Below, piece after piece: positions 1-12,700 of a stretch of DNA of 64,000 nt. How positions within the stretch are numbered: position 1 is the stretch's first letter; the number at the start of each line of letters is the position of its first letter. Source of the stretch: Bolinopsis microptera (lineage: Eukaryota > Ctenophora > Tentaculata > Lobata > Bolinopsidae). The stretch is from positions 13,180,983 through 13,244,982 of the forward strand of contig NC_087077.1 in assembly GCF_026151205.1 (NCBI RefSeq), read 5' to 3'. The position numbers and the translations under genes were made by a program. The notes under the pieces are model-generated. The model was not told the DNA's origin and made no database searches. It worked only from the letters and a program-made list of their open reading frames with translations.

Positions 1-3000
1 GTTACACAGCTCTTTTCTTAATTATGGTGTCTTATTTTCATGAGAACTGACTACAATTTATCTATGCTTATATTTCATTTATAAACTCGGTAGTTCGTTA
101 ACGGAACCCTTAGCCTTGACAATTAAACTGGTTTGACATTAACACTGGTAACCAATAACCATAACAGACCCACTCTCAACCATGACAACTACATTGGTTA
201 CCATGAAAACCATACTTTTCGCGCAATGCGATACCTCATAATTTCATATACGGAATTTTCCGCATGTTTTAAAATAATTCTTGTCGGTCGCATACTTTGG
301 GAACGAAATCAAAAAGTCGGAAATGAGAGCTTTTTTGAGTATCTGAATTGGTTTTAACGCATATATTTAAAAATATTCGTGTAGGTACATTTGAGTCGAT
401 GAGATGGAACATTTTTTGTCGATGAGTTGGCAATTGACATATTTTGAGTCGATGAGTTGGATATTTTCAGTCGTTAGTTGTGAGACCTACTCACCTAGCA
501 GTTTCCGCGTTCTATACCACACTGGGTAGATGACCATTTCTTATTTAAAATTTCTTATTGCAGTCAAGGCTCATGAACAACCAATTACCGATACTGAACA
601 TGTTTACGGTTGTTATATAGTTCGTTAACCACTTTACCACGTCATGAACTGTTAGTGTTCATTTTAAACGTCAGACTTCCCGTTCTTCTTCTAGTATTGA
701 TAGTTTGCAACCTGATTTTGCGTCTTCTCGAGTTCATGACTCGAGAGTTTTCAATTTATGAGAGCAGTGGAAAGCTTTTCAGTAGAGTTTGTAACTTGAT
801 TGTTATTCATGTTACAAAGTCTGCAAAGAAAATATGGCGAAATTGCTCAAAACCCACCACATTTTCCCGGTCGCCATTTTACCGGTGTCCAACCTTTCAA
901 TTTTAGATTCAAAAATTTTGTCTCAGATGTAAATTTCCTTTTAGAGATAAGCAAGTTTAGAAATTTTCGCATTGCTAAAACTTGTGAAACAAGTCGAATG
1001 GTAGTCTGCTGGTAGTCTGCTGGTTAGTAACGTGTTGGTAGGTCTAGCACTCTAGCAAATTAGTTGTTTTGAATTAGCATTAAATGTTTACGTGTATCAA
1101 ATAACCCATTATGACTCAAAAAAGAATGCATCGTTCACATTTTTTAGAATTATGAATAAATGACTGATGAAACTGATTCATGTTATTGACAGTTTTAATT
1201 AATTCAAATTCAAGTTTTATTAACTGTTACTTTTACTTTGAGTCCTATTTCATTATGTAGAGATAGTCAATACCTAAGAACGAAGCGCCCAATGATAGTG
1301 CGTCTTACATAATAGCGAAAAGTAATATATCAATTAGACCTACACGTCTTCTCGTTTGTATGGTAGTTATTTCTTTATTTGAATCGGGCATACTACATAT
1401 GTTAGTATTTTAGCATTTCATCGGGAAATAAGACTATCACTAAACTTATATCACTATCTTATGAAGCCACGGTTTAGATCGGCTAAGATAATGTTGAATA
1501 TACCCCATTATTATTTGCAAGGAAATTAAATTTCCACCACATCGACAGTTTAAGCAACAATAAAGCTGCTGCATTCCGTCTTGCGAAGACGAGATCAGAT
1601 CCAACCTGACGTTGTATTGCTATTTGCTAACAGTAACATAATGCAATGAAAACATAGTTTGCAAAAATTGTCGCAACCGCTGTATAATTAAATTAAACTA
1701 AATGGAAAGTTGCATTCCCTTTAATTTCCTACAGTATTCAGATCCCTCAACTAAATGACTCCTTTGTCACTTTGTACTAATAAAAACTTTGTACTAATAA
1801 AAATAGGTATAATAAGGAATAAAAGGATACATCATTTCAGATGTGATTAATATGTAGGCTTAGAGGCAAACCTCCAAAAAGTCTCATAATAATATTATTT
1901 AATCGTTTCCTTTGATTTGTTGCTATTACAAGAGTCGCTTAAGCATGCCAGGACACATTATTTACTGCCAGCACGTACTGTATACAAACTGCAGCGACAC
2001 AGTCACTCAAATTAAACAATATGGTTTTAACACTATTGATAAGAGGCCGAGTTCATGATTGAAGTTGATTGGTATCATAAAAATCTGCCGCCATCCCCCT
2101 CAGAAATGCGGAGACTTCAATCATCTACGTGATAGACTCTGATCATGATAAACAGTCCATATATTATATAATGTAGTAATATTGAATAAATCAATTTATT
2201 AATTCCCTTTACTACCGGTATACTACCGGGCGTTTAGCCTGTACGTGGAAGTTTAGTCCAGTCTAGTAATATATTTCATGTAAGATCTAATCATGCTATA
2301 ATGTATGATATTTTCACTGTGAGTCGCCGTAGAATTTGATGATTTTAGATTTTCACTGTGTAGTGTGTTCAGTCACATTACACTGGCTGTACACACAACT
2401 AGGCTTACTTTTCTCTTTCGTGTTCAAATATCCCTACTCATCCTCAGCTTATATGTCTCAGTAAATAAAGCCGTGACTGAGCCTATAACATCATTATATT
2501 ATATCGATACTGTGTCTTACAGCCTGAATGTACTAAACTGGTAAATGACGCAGCTCTGTGATTGCTAATGCCCGATCTTCTCGGCCCCTTATACTGTCTT
2601 TGCCTCTTAATTCGGCGCTTTTTGTACGGTATCTTAGCCCTTATCGCTGGCCGGGTACCTGGAGTGAAGTTTGACATGCCATCATTTCCTTGTTCCTCGT
2701 GACCAGTGAGCACTTTGTGACGCCATTATTAGAGGATAGTGACGTAACACTGCAGGCCATTGATTGTGAGTTACTCGTGCAGGAAACTGCTCGAATATTA
2801 ATGTATTTGTTGCTTTGTTATACATACGAATAATATAAAAATACACATTGTCTTAGCTTTAATAAAGTACTCAGCTCAGCATGCTTATTTATGATTGCTG
2901 TTAGGTGTGATGCGCTACAAGCTCTCGTAAAAGCGCTAGTTGTCTGCAACTGTGTTGGTACAGTGTGGTCCGTTACAGTTGGCACCCTGGCACGTGTGGT

Positions 3001-5340
3001 ACTGTCAAAGCACGTGCAGTTTAACAAAGCCGCGCGATGGCTCCATCCTATCTGCCAACACTTTCATGTTTAACTGGCGTTTTAATAGTCTTTGCTCGAT
3101 GTTTTTAACCCTACTCGTTTTATCGTTCAGTTTGCTTACGTAATTTTTTCGATCTTCTAGTTTTCTGCCGTACGGATTGCTGATTTATCATTCCGATCGT
3201 ATTAACTAGACTTATACTGGAGCGATGACAGCCTTATCAGCCAACGGGGGCGGTACTGAATCATTAAACTTATGGAACTTATTTATACGCCAGTGTAAGA
3301 TCTCTCAGACACATTAACTTCATCAAAGTATTAATGCTATAGCCTTCATCCTATAGTTATAGGGGCTAGATTTCCTTGTACTCGTTTTCATGGTTTGAAT
3401 TTTGCCCGGACGTGACTCCGAAAGACTCTTCATTAGTCATTATCTCATCGGACTATAAGTTTACCAGTAATATGTTAAACTTGATCGAGGAAATGTCTCG
3501 CTCATTCCCAGTTTAACATACAGTTGACTTTCCTTTATCATTATCTCTGGTGTTATCAGCACGTGTTATTTTATCAGCACGTGTTATTTTATCAGCACTT
3601 GGTTTGTTACTTTGTTAGGGCGGTAGTGTTAACACTAAACATCAGTACCACTTTTAAACCTGTACGTGTAGTAATAGTAGCTCTATAACACTACACGAAT
3701 CCACCAGTAGTAGCTGGGTGATGGTGGTACAGGAGCCTATACGAAGAGAGGATGTTATGAGCCGTCACTCTGTCTCTGTGCAGAGTGAGTGATACATAGT
3801 ACAATGTACTTACTGAAACATACACTGACTGATATACAGACATAAAAACATACAGACATACCGACTTACTGACGTACTTACATAAAGATTCAACTTAAAG
3901 ACTTACACTGAACACGTTGACAGACAAACTCACAGACAAACATCGTATTTATCCGACCATTAGCACCATCACGAGAACTCGCTGTCTGAAGAAGTGACTT
4001 AAAACGAACAGACAGATTTTGAGATTTACACTCAGAATTTCAATCAGACTTTACGGACACCAGTGCGGACTGAGTGATACGAACACACCAGATATGAAAT
4101 TACACAATACATGTACTGTGACTTACAGCCACTTTTTGTAGACAGACTTTACTGCAACCAAAAGAATTACAGTACAATTCACCAAGATTCCACCTCTAAA
4201 AACCTCTAAATATAGAGCTGTAAAACGATGACGTGATTTCAATTTTACCGACGACAGAAACGTCTCTCCAACGTTGTCTCCAGCAGGAATTGTCTGGTAA
4301 CTAATTCAACCCATTTTCAGCTCGAGTCAATACAGCTACTGAGTGCGAAAAGCGAGTGAGTACTATGTTTTTACTTTGCATGCTTTTAAAAGTTTAAATG
4401 TTTTTTGACCTTGTTACTTTGTTATCAGATCTAAGTGCTAGCAAGAGTCCTGATTTTCATATTGTTCATTTTTCCAGTCCCATCTTATAACTCGTTCAAC
4501 TTTGTATCTGACGAAGGAAGGAAATTATTGGCGAAAACGTTATATTACCCTGTATATCTTGTCTCAATTTATCTCTCCGTCGTCAACCGAAAAAACAGCA
4601 AACGTTGAGGATCATGTGCCGTTATAACTTCAGCTCTAAAGATAAGATAGTCAGTCTCCAAGGAGATAAGAAGTCTCCAAGTAGATAGTCAGTCTCCAAG
4701 GAGATTCCACGTGGAGGTTCCACGGAAATACCACAGTACTTCCGCCGAACTCTCGCGGAACTTTAGTCCGGCTTCTTTGATACTGCCAAATAGCCTACTA
4801 TGACAAAGTGAAAGAAATTGGAAGCTTGCTTCTGAGAAACTCTTCCTCTTTATGAGTCACGTGAACCCCGTAAAGCTGATCTAATGACTGGTGACTCTTT
4901 AAATTGTATCGAGAGATAAAAATTATACCGTCAACAAGAAACACGAATAAAATAAGATATCTTTATTTTACTTATGGTACTCAAGCAATCTGCATTTGTC
5001 AGAACTTTCAGGAATGTTTTTGTTGATTGATAGAGATTTACGGAATTGCTGAAAATATTGATAAATGACATGAGTTCTACTACAGTCTACAAGTTTAGGC
5101 TATAGAACCTTCTGGATTACTTAATTAGTATTAGCAATTAGGGCACGTGAATATTAATTAAAATAGTTCAAACAATTGACGTTTCTCTTTAACATCCAAC
5201 AAGTGATTTACTTTATTGATAAATTATACCGTGTATTTCCTAGCCCCTTCATAGTATTTTAAAGGGATTTTGGTAAATTAAGATGAAACAAAGGTACAAA
5301 TTTCCCGGTTGATCTTGTTAACCAGTTGCAAGACAGATAA
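1..5340. other. No gene recognised
   Basis: AT-rich DNA with only short open frames that show no family similarity, no long exon-like stretch and no RNA gene that I can recognise. It holds a few short direct repeats: GAGTCGATGAGTTGG-like units near 395-470, three copies of a 19-bp unit with TATCAGCACGTG near 3550-3600, and copies of TAGTCAGTCTCCAAGGAGAT near 4640-4705. A distant exon of a gene lying outside the window could have been missed. Confidence 0.5.
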
Positions 5341-5369
5341 GTATGTACTGTCCAATGAAATTGTCCTGT

Positions 5370-5585
5370 GAACATCACGTGACACAGCCTTCACATTTTA
5401 CCATTTTCTTCCTCCGACCCTTAAGTCCTGCGGTCACGTGGCTTGGCAACTCGCCAACCAGCGCGCCGCACGGCGCCCACGTGACTGTTTTTGTGTATCA
5501 CGTGACAGTTTCTTCGGGTGGTAGTGGAGCTGATATGTTGGAGGAACCAGTGTATTTGGGCTCGTTAAAGCTTCACGTGATTCTT
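5370..5585. promoter_or_regulatory. Cluster of five CACGTG E-boxes, promoter-like
   Basis: Five CACGTG hexamers lie within about 200 bp, at 5376, 5435, 5478, 5499 and 5574, in a patch more GC-rich than its surroundings. Several are extended as TCACGTGAC or GTCACGTGG, close to the GTCACGTGAC form bound by TFEB/MITF and USF-type bHLH-zipper factors in other animals. An open frame of 99 codons runs through the patch but resembles no family and is probably chance. No clear gene starts next to it, so the role as a promoter or enhancer is inferred. Confidence 0.4.
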
Positions 5586-5921
5586 CCCTGGCAACAGAGA
5601 ACTCCCTCCTATACAGCTAGAAGAGAGGCTTGTGAACTTTAGTGGTTCTTTTCTGCCGATATTAGTTATTAGTTAGTTACTTGTACTGTGAATCCTTGCC
5701 AAAGTACAGAAATACACAGATTACAGATTGCTTTGTTCATTGATTACATGTCATATTTTATATTAATCTAAAAGTTAGGATAGTGTTAATTAAATTATCA
5801 ATAATTTAATCTAATTAATTTTTCACTCATTTTGATGCTTTATTAACATAATATGTAGCTTGATATACAGCGAAGGCGTGTGTTCACCTTTTATAGTGTC
5901 AGATTGTAACATTGTTGCAAA

Positions 5922-6071
5922 ATGTCCGCATCTGTACCAGTGCATGATGCACTAGTGCACAAGTTTACAGATCATTACTCTGATTCTGACAGCAGTATTA
6001 CCCAGTTTAGTAAGGTGCACCCCCGCACAACCCTGCTTACAGATTCAGTTCTTGGGACAAACCTGTTGTGA
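5922..6071 (+). CDS. Possible small ORF or first coding exon (49 codons)
   Basis: An ATG at 5922 opens a 49-codon frame about 340 bases downstream of the E-box cluster. The predicted peptide has an acidic Ser/Asp run (HYSDSDSSITQF) and ends at a TGA at 6069. A GT follows codon 31, so it could also be a first exon that splices onward. I recognise no family and see no partner exon. Its only support is its position downstream of a promoter-like patch. Confidence 0.15.
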   Translation: MSASVPVHDALVHKFTDHYSDSDSSITQFSKVHPRTTLLTDSVLGTNLL

Positions 6072-7276
6072 TGCCCGGGGGAAACCTGCAGCAGTTTCAG
6101 AACTAATTTATCTGTCCTAACATCTGGCTCTCGTCATAGTTTACAGTCTGCATGAGATTCAGTTACAAGTCCAACTTACCAGGCTTTACTGCACGCGTTA
6201 CAGAGCTCCATCCCAGTTTTACAACACCCCTAAATGTCAAGTTTATAAGCGTTCACAAATGTTTATAGACGTTTATTTTGTTCAGATATGTACAGATCCT
6301 TGGTAGTTTCACAACCGAGCTGCGGGGGTGTAGTCAGGGAGTCTGAGAGGGTGTTGAAACATAACTTCACACGGTGCTAAGCTTATACTAAACAGGCTAC
6401 CTTTTTAAAGCTCGCCTTCTAATTACCTTTTGAAATTTTAATTGAGTTTTAATGTATTGCGTGCGTATTTTCTGTAATATCAGACCTTGCTTTCTCGAAT
6501 TTGAACGCGCCTCTTTTATCTTTTCCATTTAGTATCCCGTGATCGTCTTCTATTTGGAATTCTCTGTTTTTTTCAACTGACAAAGACTGACATTTCGTTT
6601 GATTTATTACTTTGACATGTTGGTTACGTAGGGTTCTCATGTACAGTCCAGTTATCTGCTAAACTTCAAGTTACTTCTGTCCGGACTCCGGCTCGATTAC
6701 CCAAACACTGTCTCTCGTCTTTATGAAGTCACTAAGTTTTTGTAATGCTTTTTAGTCTCGGTTTTGAGAGATACTCCGTGTGATATGAGACAGGTGAGTA
6801 TTACTCGCCTGTCTCGTATCTTTGGTCTAGGTTTGTTCGAGAATCAATTTGTAACTGTACGTCTTACATTAGTACATATAGTTAGGTTCTAGGATGAAGA
6901 CCTATGGATCATCCTATCTGTCTGGTTTTCTGCTGCCCTTGTACCACATTACATCAGTTCCAAACCATCCTATCATTCAATCATTCAAATTTAATGTAAC
7001 TGTAACAGGTGTAAATTTAATACCAGAAGACGTGCCGAAATTGCCGCATTCATTATTGGTAATTTTTATGCTTCAGATAACACTTTAAACTGAACAGTTA
7101 AAACCCTCTTATCTCTTATTATAAGTACAAACATTTCTAAGAAGAAAAAAACATATTTTTTAAAAGAGTTTTAATATCCTGTGCCCTGGCTCTGCTTTTC
7201 GAAACACAGCTTCATAAATACGATCGAGTAATGGAGTTATTCTTACTTTAGTTATACAGCAGTAATATACTCTATC
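6072..7276. other. No gene recognised
   Basis: Short open frames on both strands, none with recognisable similarity or convincing splice structure. I see no RNA gene and no strong tandem repeat in this stretch. Confidence 0.5.
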
Positions 7277-9202
7277 CAGCAATAGCAGCAAATCTGGGGA
7301 AACTTGGTGGACATTGACTTTTTTCACACAATTTGAGTATGTTGACTTCAACATTATGTTGCAGCTCATTGTGGTTAATCTCAATGTTGGAGTGATGTTT
7401 TTCTGGTGCACAAAACACTGCAGTACGGTTATGTTGAATAATTGTGGTTAATGGGTCATCTATGTGGCCACTATGGTGGTTAAAATACCAGTTTTAGGGT
7501 TAACCACCATTTTGAGATATGATATTATGAACTGAGTAGTCATTATATTGAGATCATATCATGGTGCAACTATCACAAAAGTTTTCAACCCTCATGGGGG
7601 GCATTTTGTGGTCCTAATGGTGGTTAAATTGAAGATGAACGGTGAGCTATAAATATTGCTCTGATTATAGATGTATAGTGGTGGTTGTTCATTTATGCAT
7701 GGATGATAATTTTTTATCACAAATGTGCAATTTAATAGTATGGTTGATTTGAGGTGGTTAATATTCGTAAAAAGTGCTAAAAAGATGGTTAAAATGTCAA
7801 AATTTGTTGTTAACCACCAATCAAAACATTATTAATGATTTTAGTCAACATTTTATGGTCAACAAAGGACATTTGAAGGGTCTTGATAAAAGTTATCAAG
7901 AAATGTTGTCATAAAAGTGGTTAAAAGGGCTATATTACTTGCTAGGCTGTTGAACAAGGCATCTATTAAAGTGAAAATTAACCACAATATGAACTTCAGA
8001 TAATGGTTTGCTATCCAAATGAGTGTATATTTGTTTGCAAATGCATAATTGACCCCAAGTTCATGCATTCCGATCAATGTGCAGCTAAGGTGGTTAAAAT
8101 GTCTCGAAAATACCCTATATTTGCACTAATTAACCATTTTTAGAGCACATATTAGCTTTGTAAAGCTATAGCTGGCCATGCTACATTATCTAGATATAAC
8201 TACCTGCTCATTTATATGACCAGAAACATTGCTGAGTCCTATGTTGCGTCCATCATGGTTAATAAAGGTCTAAAATTGACCAAAATCAGTGTTTTTGGTC
8301 GTTTTAACCGCCATACGGCCACACATTTTGTTGCATTATCTTTAAAATCACTTATTATCCTTCAGCTATCTCTCATAATCAAATATCAAAACAAAATAAG
8401 GCACCAAAAGGTCAGATTGTGCTGAATAATGGTTAATTTGTGATGGCTTCTGTTGACCGAAGGTCCAAAATCAACATGTTTTAACCACATTATGGCCACA
8501 TCTAAGGTTTTATGGTATTGGGACCATAGCCAAAAGTTTTGGGCACCTGTATGGTGTACTCTGCTTTTGGAATTATGGTGATATCTCAATGCTGTGCCAT
8601 TCCAGGTGGTTAAGTACGCGCGCGCGCGCACGCATACACTTTTGGGGTTTTTTGATATACCACAGTTGGTGGTTAACCATTTTACATTAAACCTTCACTA
8701 AAAGTATTGGGCACTCTAGTGGTGACATAATATATAAAGAAATTAAGCATAAACTAAAAATGTTGGCCTACAGATGGTTAAGTACGCGCGCGCGCGCGCA
8801 CGCATACACTGTAACATAAACACATATAAACCACTTCACAGACCACATTTATTAACCTTTTTAATTTCTTTCTTCAACTATGTGTCGATGAACCGTTTCT
8901 GTTCAATAATGACCATAAATTTTAACTGTAACACTCATATCTTCAGTGTAGTAAGGGTTTGAGTGTTAGAAGTACAAAAAAATGTCCACTAACAAATCAG
9001 TCATATTTCGACTACTTAACCACCTAACTCAGCACCAAAATGTTCTGGGATTTATTTCGTTGCACTATCACGAAGCTATGACATTTTTGGACCTATGTAA
9101 ATATTCAGATTACTAGAATTCATAATTTGTGATTTTTAAGGGGTGGTCAAATGCTTCAAAGTGGTGTATTTCAAAGTTTCCCCAGATTTGCTGCTATTGC
9201 TG
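7277..9202. mobile_element. 1.9 kb inverted-repeat element rich in TGGTTAA motifs
   Basis: The ends are a 28-bp inverted repeat: 7277-7304 begins CAGCAATAGCAGCAAATC and 9175-9202 is its reverse complement. TATC lies directly outside both ends, a possible 4-bp target duplication. The interior has many scattered copies of TGGTTAA and TTAACCA, like dispersed transposase-binding motifs. Two copies of a segment with GGTTAAGTACGCGCGCGC lie near 8606 and 8775. No open frame looks like a transposase, so it is probably non-autonomous. The superfamily is not resolved. Confidence 0.55.
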
Positions 9203-9529
9203 TATCTGTATGGTCGTGTGTATGCTAGTGATATATCCAATATATTTGAATTGAAAAAGATCGGTAGAATAATGAATATGTCACTAAATTAAGGTGTGTC
9301 CTGATAGCAGATCATCCCCGCACGGGTGATTTCCGCTACAAGACACTCCATCTCCCTTCTATTGTCTATACGTCTATTTTAGGCTTCACTGCACTATATA
9401 AACCCTGTATAAGTACTATATAAGTAATGTAAGTAAGCATGAACCAGAGTCCCTACCACAGTGGTGTTCCTACTCTCCTGACCAAACACCCAGCTCAACA
9501 TGCCAGGTGTCCACTTGTTCGTCCGTGCT

Positions 9530-9570
9530 TCTGCCCACGTGACTCACATTTCCGAGCACGTGACCATGGC
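9530..9570. promoter_or_regulatory. Two E-boxes upstream of the PIK3R5-like gene
   Basis: CACGTG occurs at 9536 and 9557, each continuing as CACGTGAC, about 160-185 bases before the proposed ATG at 9719. The spacing and the CT-rich sequence that follows are what a proximal promoter or 5' UTR would show. The same motif type is clustered at 5.4 kb. Use as bHLH-zipper sites is inferred. Confidence 0.35.
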
Positions 9571-9718
9571 AACAACACACCCCGTGAACTTTCCCTCGCT
9601 CTTTCCCTGCACTCTCCCTTATCTACTGATACTGATTAGGTTTCTCTCTCGCTCTCTCACACACACTTCGTGCTGAGTTATATTTTGTATGTTTTGTGAT
9701 ATTGTGTTTGTATGAATT

Positions 9719-12700
9719 ATGAAAGACAAGGAGGGAGACAAGATGAAAGAGGGACCCGAGCCTGGGTTCATGGAGAAGATTAAAAGGGTCCTGCCACTGG
9801 CAGAGTCCACCATCGCTAATACCTTTCTGGTGGGTTACTTTCTATTTTACACATCTATAGATCTAATGAAACACAAGGAAAGTTAAATTTATTCACCTAA
9901 CCAGTGAGAGCCACCGTAAATCACTGTCCTCAGTATCTCGTGCTACATTGATCCTGATCCTAGAGAGTGTAATGTTTAAAGTAAAGAATACCTTTTTTGT
10001 GGGTCATTTCCATTTTACACTGATATATTATCGTAACCAAATCAAACACAAGGAAAGTTTTATTTCTCGATTAAACCAGAGCTATAAAACCCGCTATGTA
10101 ATCCACGGTCCACCGTGAACACTTTAGCACTTTCTTTTGTCTCTTGAGCCACATTGTTCTTCATCTTTCCCCTGGTGAGGTGAATGTGCGTGTTTCATAC
10201 CACCTTGCTCATTATGTGACATGTATGCATAAGGGCTTTTAGCATACTACACGAGTGTAGATTCTGTAGAAGACGGTTTGATTAATAAACTCCGTGATCA
10301 TACGATTTGGGGTAGGTGAGCATTTCTGCTTTCGACCGCCAACCTCTTTTATATGCAGTAGTATACACAGTTTAAGCGTAAACTCAATCGAGCTATTTGT
10401 CTATACTTGAGGGTCGTGTTGTCAGCTCTGTACTTTAGAAATACTGGTCTCAGACTTGTTGGTATTTTCTATCCTAACGGAGAAAGTTACTGTGAAAAGG
10501 AAGCCTGTAGATAGCTAAACGAATTGTGACGCTGCGGACCAAAGATAAAAGTAAGCTGCTCAAGTTCTCACAGTCTATTTTATTAACGATGCTTGTTATT
10601 ACCTATACGTATTTGAACCTGTATTCAATTATGTGCTAGACATACTTTGAAATGTTACGGAGTGGAGTTATTTTAAGAAAATCGGTTTGCAAATTTGTTG
10701 CTAAGTTAGAGTTCGTATTCTCTTGGACGAATAGCCTGAGCATCATTGATATTAGACATTATCAGGTCTCAAAAGCTAGAGACTCTGTTCATAGTGTTAT
10801 CTAATCAGTCACTTATTCTCGCACTGCAATGATAAATATAATAACTTTTATAGTGCTGCAGACAATTTTGGTAACCACACGGTAACGTAACTCAATGTAT
10901 CAGTTGTCTTTGTTTAAAAAGAGAGATTTGAAGAAAGGTAATCCAGGAAGTGCTACTATTTTATTTCCTCTCTTATCTTAACGATTAGATAAACAGTTAA
11001 CAAGTTTCGAAATGACTATTATACACACAGTTTCTTATCTAAACATTAACCCCAATTCAGTAATTAATATTTTATTCTGAAATTATTTTAAAAACTTCCA
11101 TCTCAATCTGCAACGAACTCTATTGCTCGCACACAGATTCTGTAGTTCTCGAGTTTCGAATAGATTTGTAATGATCCAACATTTGTAAGAAACCTCCTTT
11201 CCGTCCAAGCCCACAGTTATCAGCGATTCAAAAAAGCCGAGACATTCTGACTACAATTTTATCACCTTTTTACATTAATCTCTATACTAATTATTATCTC
11301 CAGATATTTCAAACCGGTTTATCTTTCAATGCTTCTTAAATATTACATTTAGTGGTCTAAGAGAGCTATTATAACAGCCTGTGTATCTTGTCCAGTATAT
11401 AGTCTGATTAGCATTTACCTTATCGTGTGACACCACAGTGAACTAGTGAAGCAATCACGCAGTTAATGATCTTATACCCGAGTATAATAGTGATGATCAC
11501 AGTGAGCGACCATCTAGACTATCGGGCTCCATCAGAGATCAGATCACCCAATGATGTGATCCATGGATTTCAGTTCAATGACTCTTTTGAACATTGGAAA
11601 CTGTAGATTTATTTCCAAACGCTATTATTGTTTCTACTTGCCCAAAGCCCTTGTTGAATAATTTTATATCAGAGGAGACTTGAGGAATCACTCAAAACGT
11701 ACGTCAGGTAGTGGATAAACAATCAGCAATTATATGACAAATTCTTTAAATACCAACAGTTGCTAGACTTCCATAGACCGTACCCTTTTGAAGATCACTC
11801 CCCTCAGCGCCAGTTAGCATTTGATGAATTATTTTTTGTTATTGTACATTTTATATGGGACCAGTGCAGAGTAAGACACATGTAAATTTCAAGGTAGATT
11901 ATTTTTCGAGTTGCAAAGATTTGAAAGTAACCTTGTAACACGGTTTAGATTTGGATATGGCATTATTACTTTATATTACTTTATTATGAAGCGGAAAATT
12001 GCTCAGTCCCCAGAAAAACCTGAAAAGTGTTGTGATTTTTAGATGGTTTGCCTAAGCTATCCTATTCCTACCAACAAAGTCCACTCGATTGAAGATCTCC
12101 AAGAGCTCCAATAATTATGTCAAATTATTCACTAATAACTGTTGATTAATTGATCAACACAAATTAGTATTGATTAGCCTGTTAAATCACACTCTTAATT
12201 TCACGTGTTATATCGGCTATCATGGTTACATCAGATCCTCGTAATGATCTGAACCACCTCCACAATCTCCTGCGTAGACTGACGTGACAATTATTATAAG
12301 GGCTAATTGATTAAACTAACAGGTTTAATGAGCAGATAATTAGCCACTAATTGGATCGTAATTGGTGTGTCTGTCCGGGGTGTTGCTTGTTAGGCGTCCT
12401 GTAATGGTTTCTTCTCTGTTATTACCTTCTCGTCACAGCTCTTGTGCAGTTGTGCTGTGAGGAGTGATATCTAGTTTTATAATGTTACATTTGCTGCTCT
12501 GCACTGGGCTCTGCAGACAATGAGCAATATGTTAGCTGCTCTTTAGAACTACAATCTAAATGCAAATGGATGGCCAATCTAAATGCAGATGAGTAGGCCT
12601 GCGCCCTGGAATCTGGATAGCGTCTCCTGCTAACGGACCCGTACTTACTGTTGGGGTTGTGGCTCATGTACCGGATAACATTGAATCACACCCGTACGAT

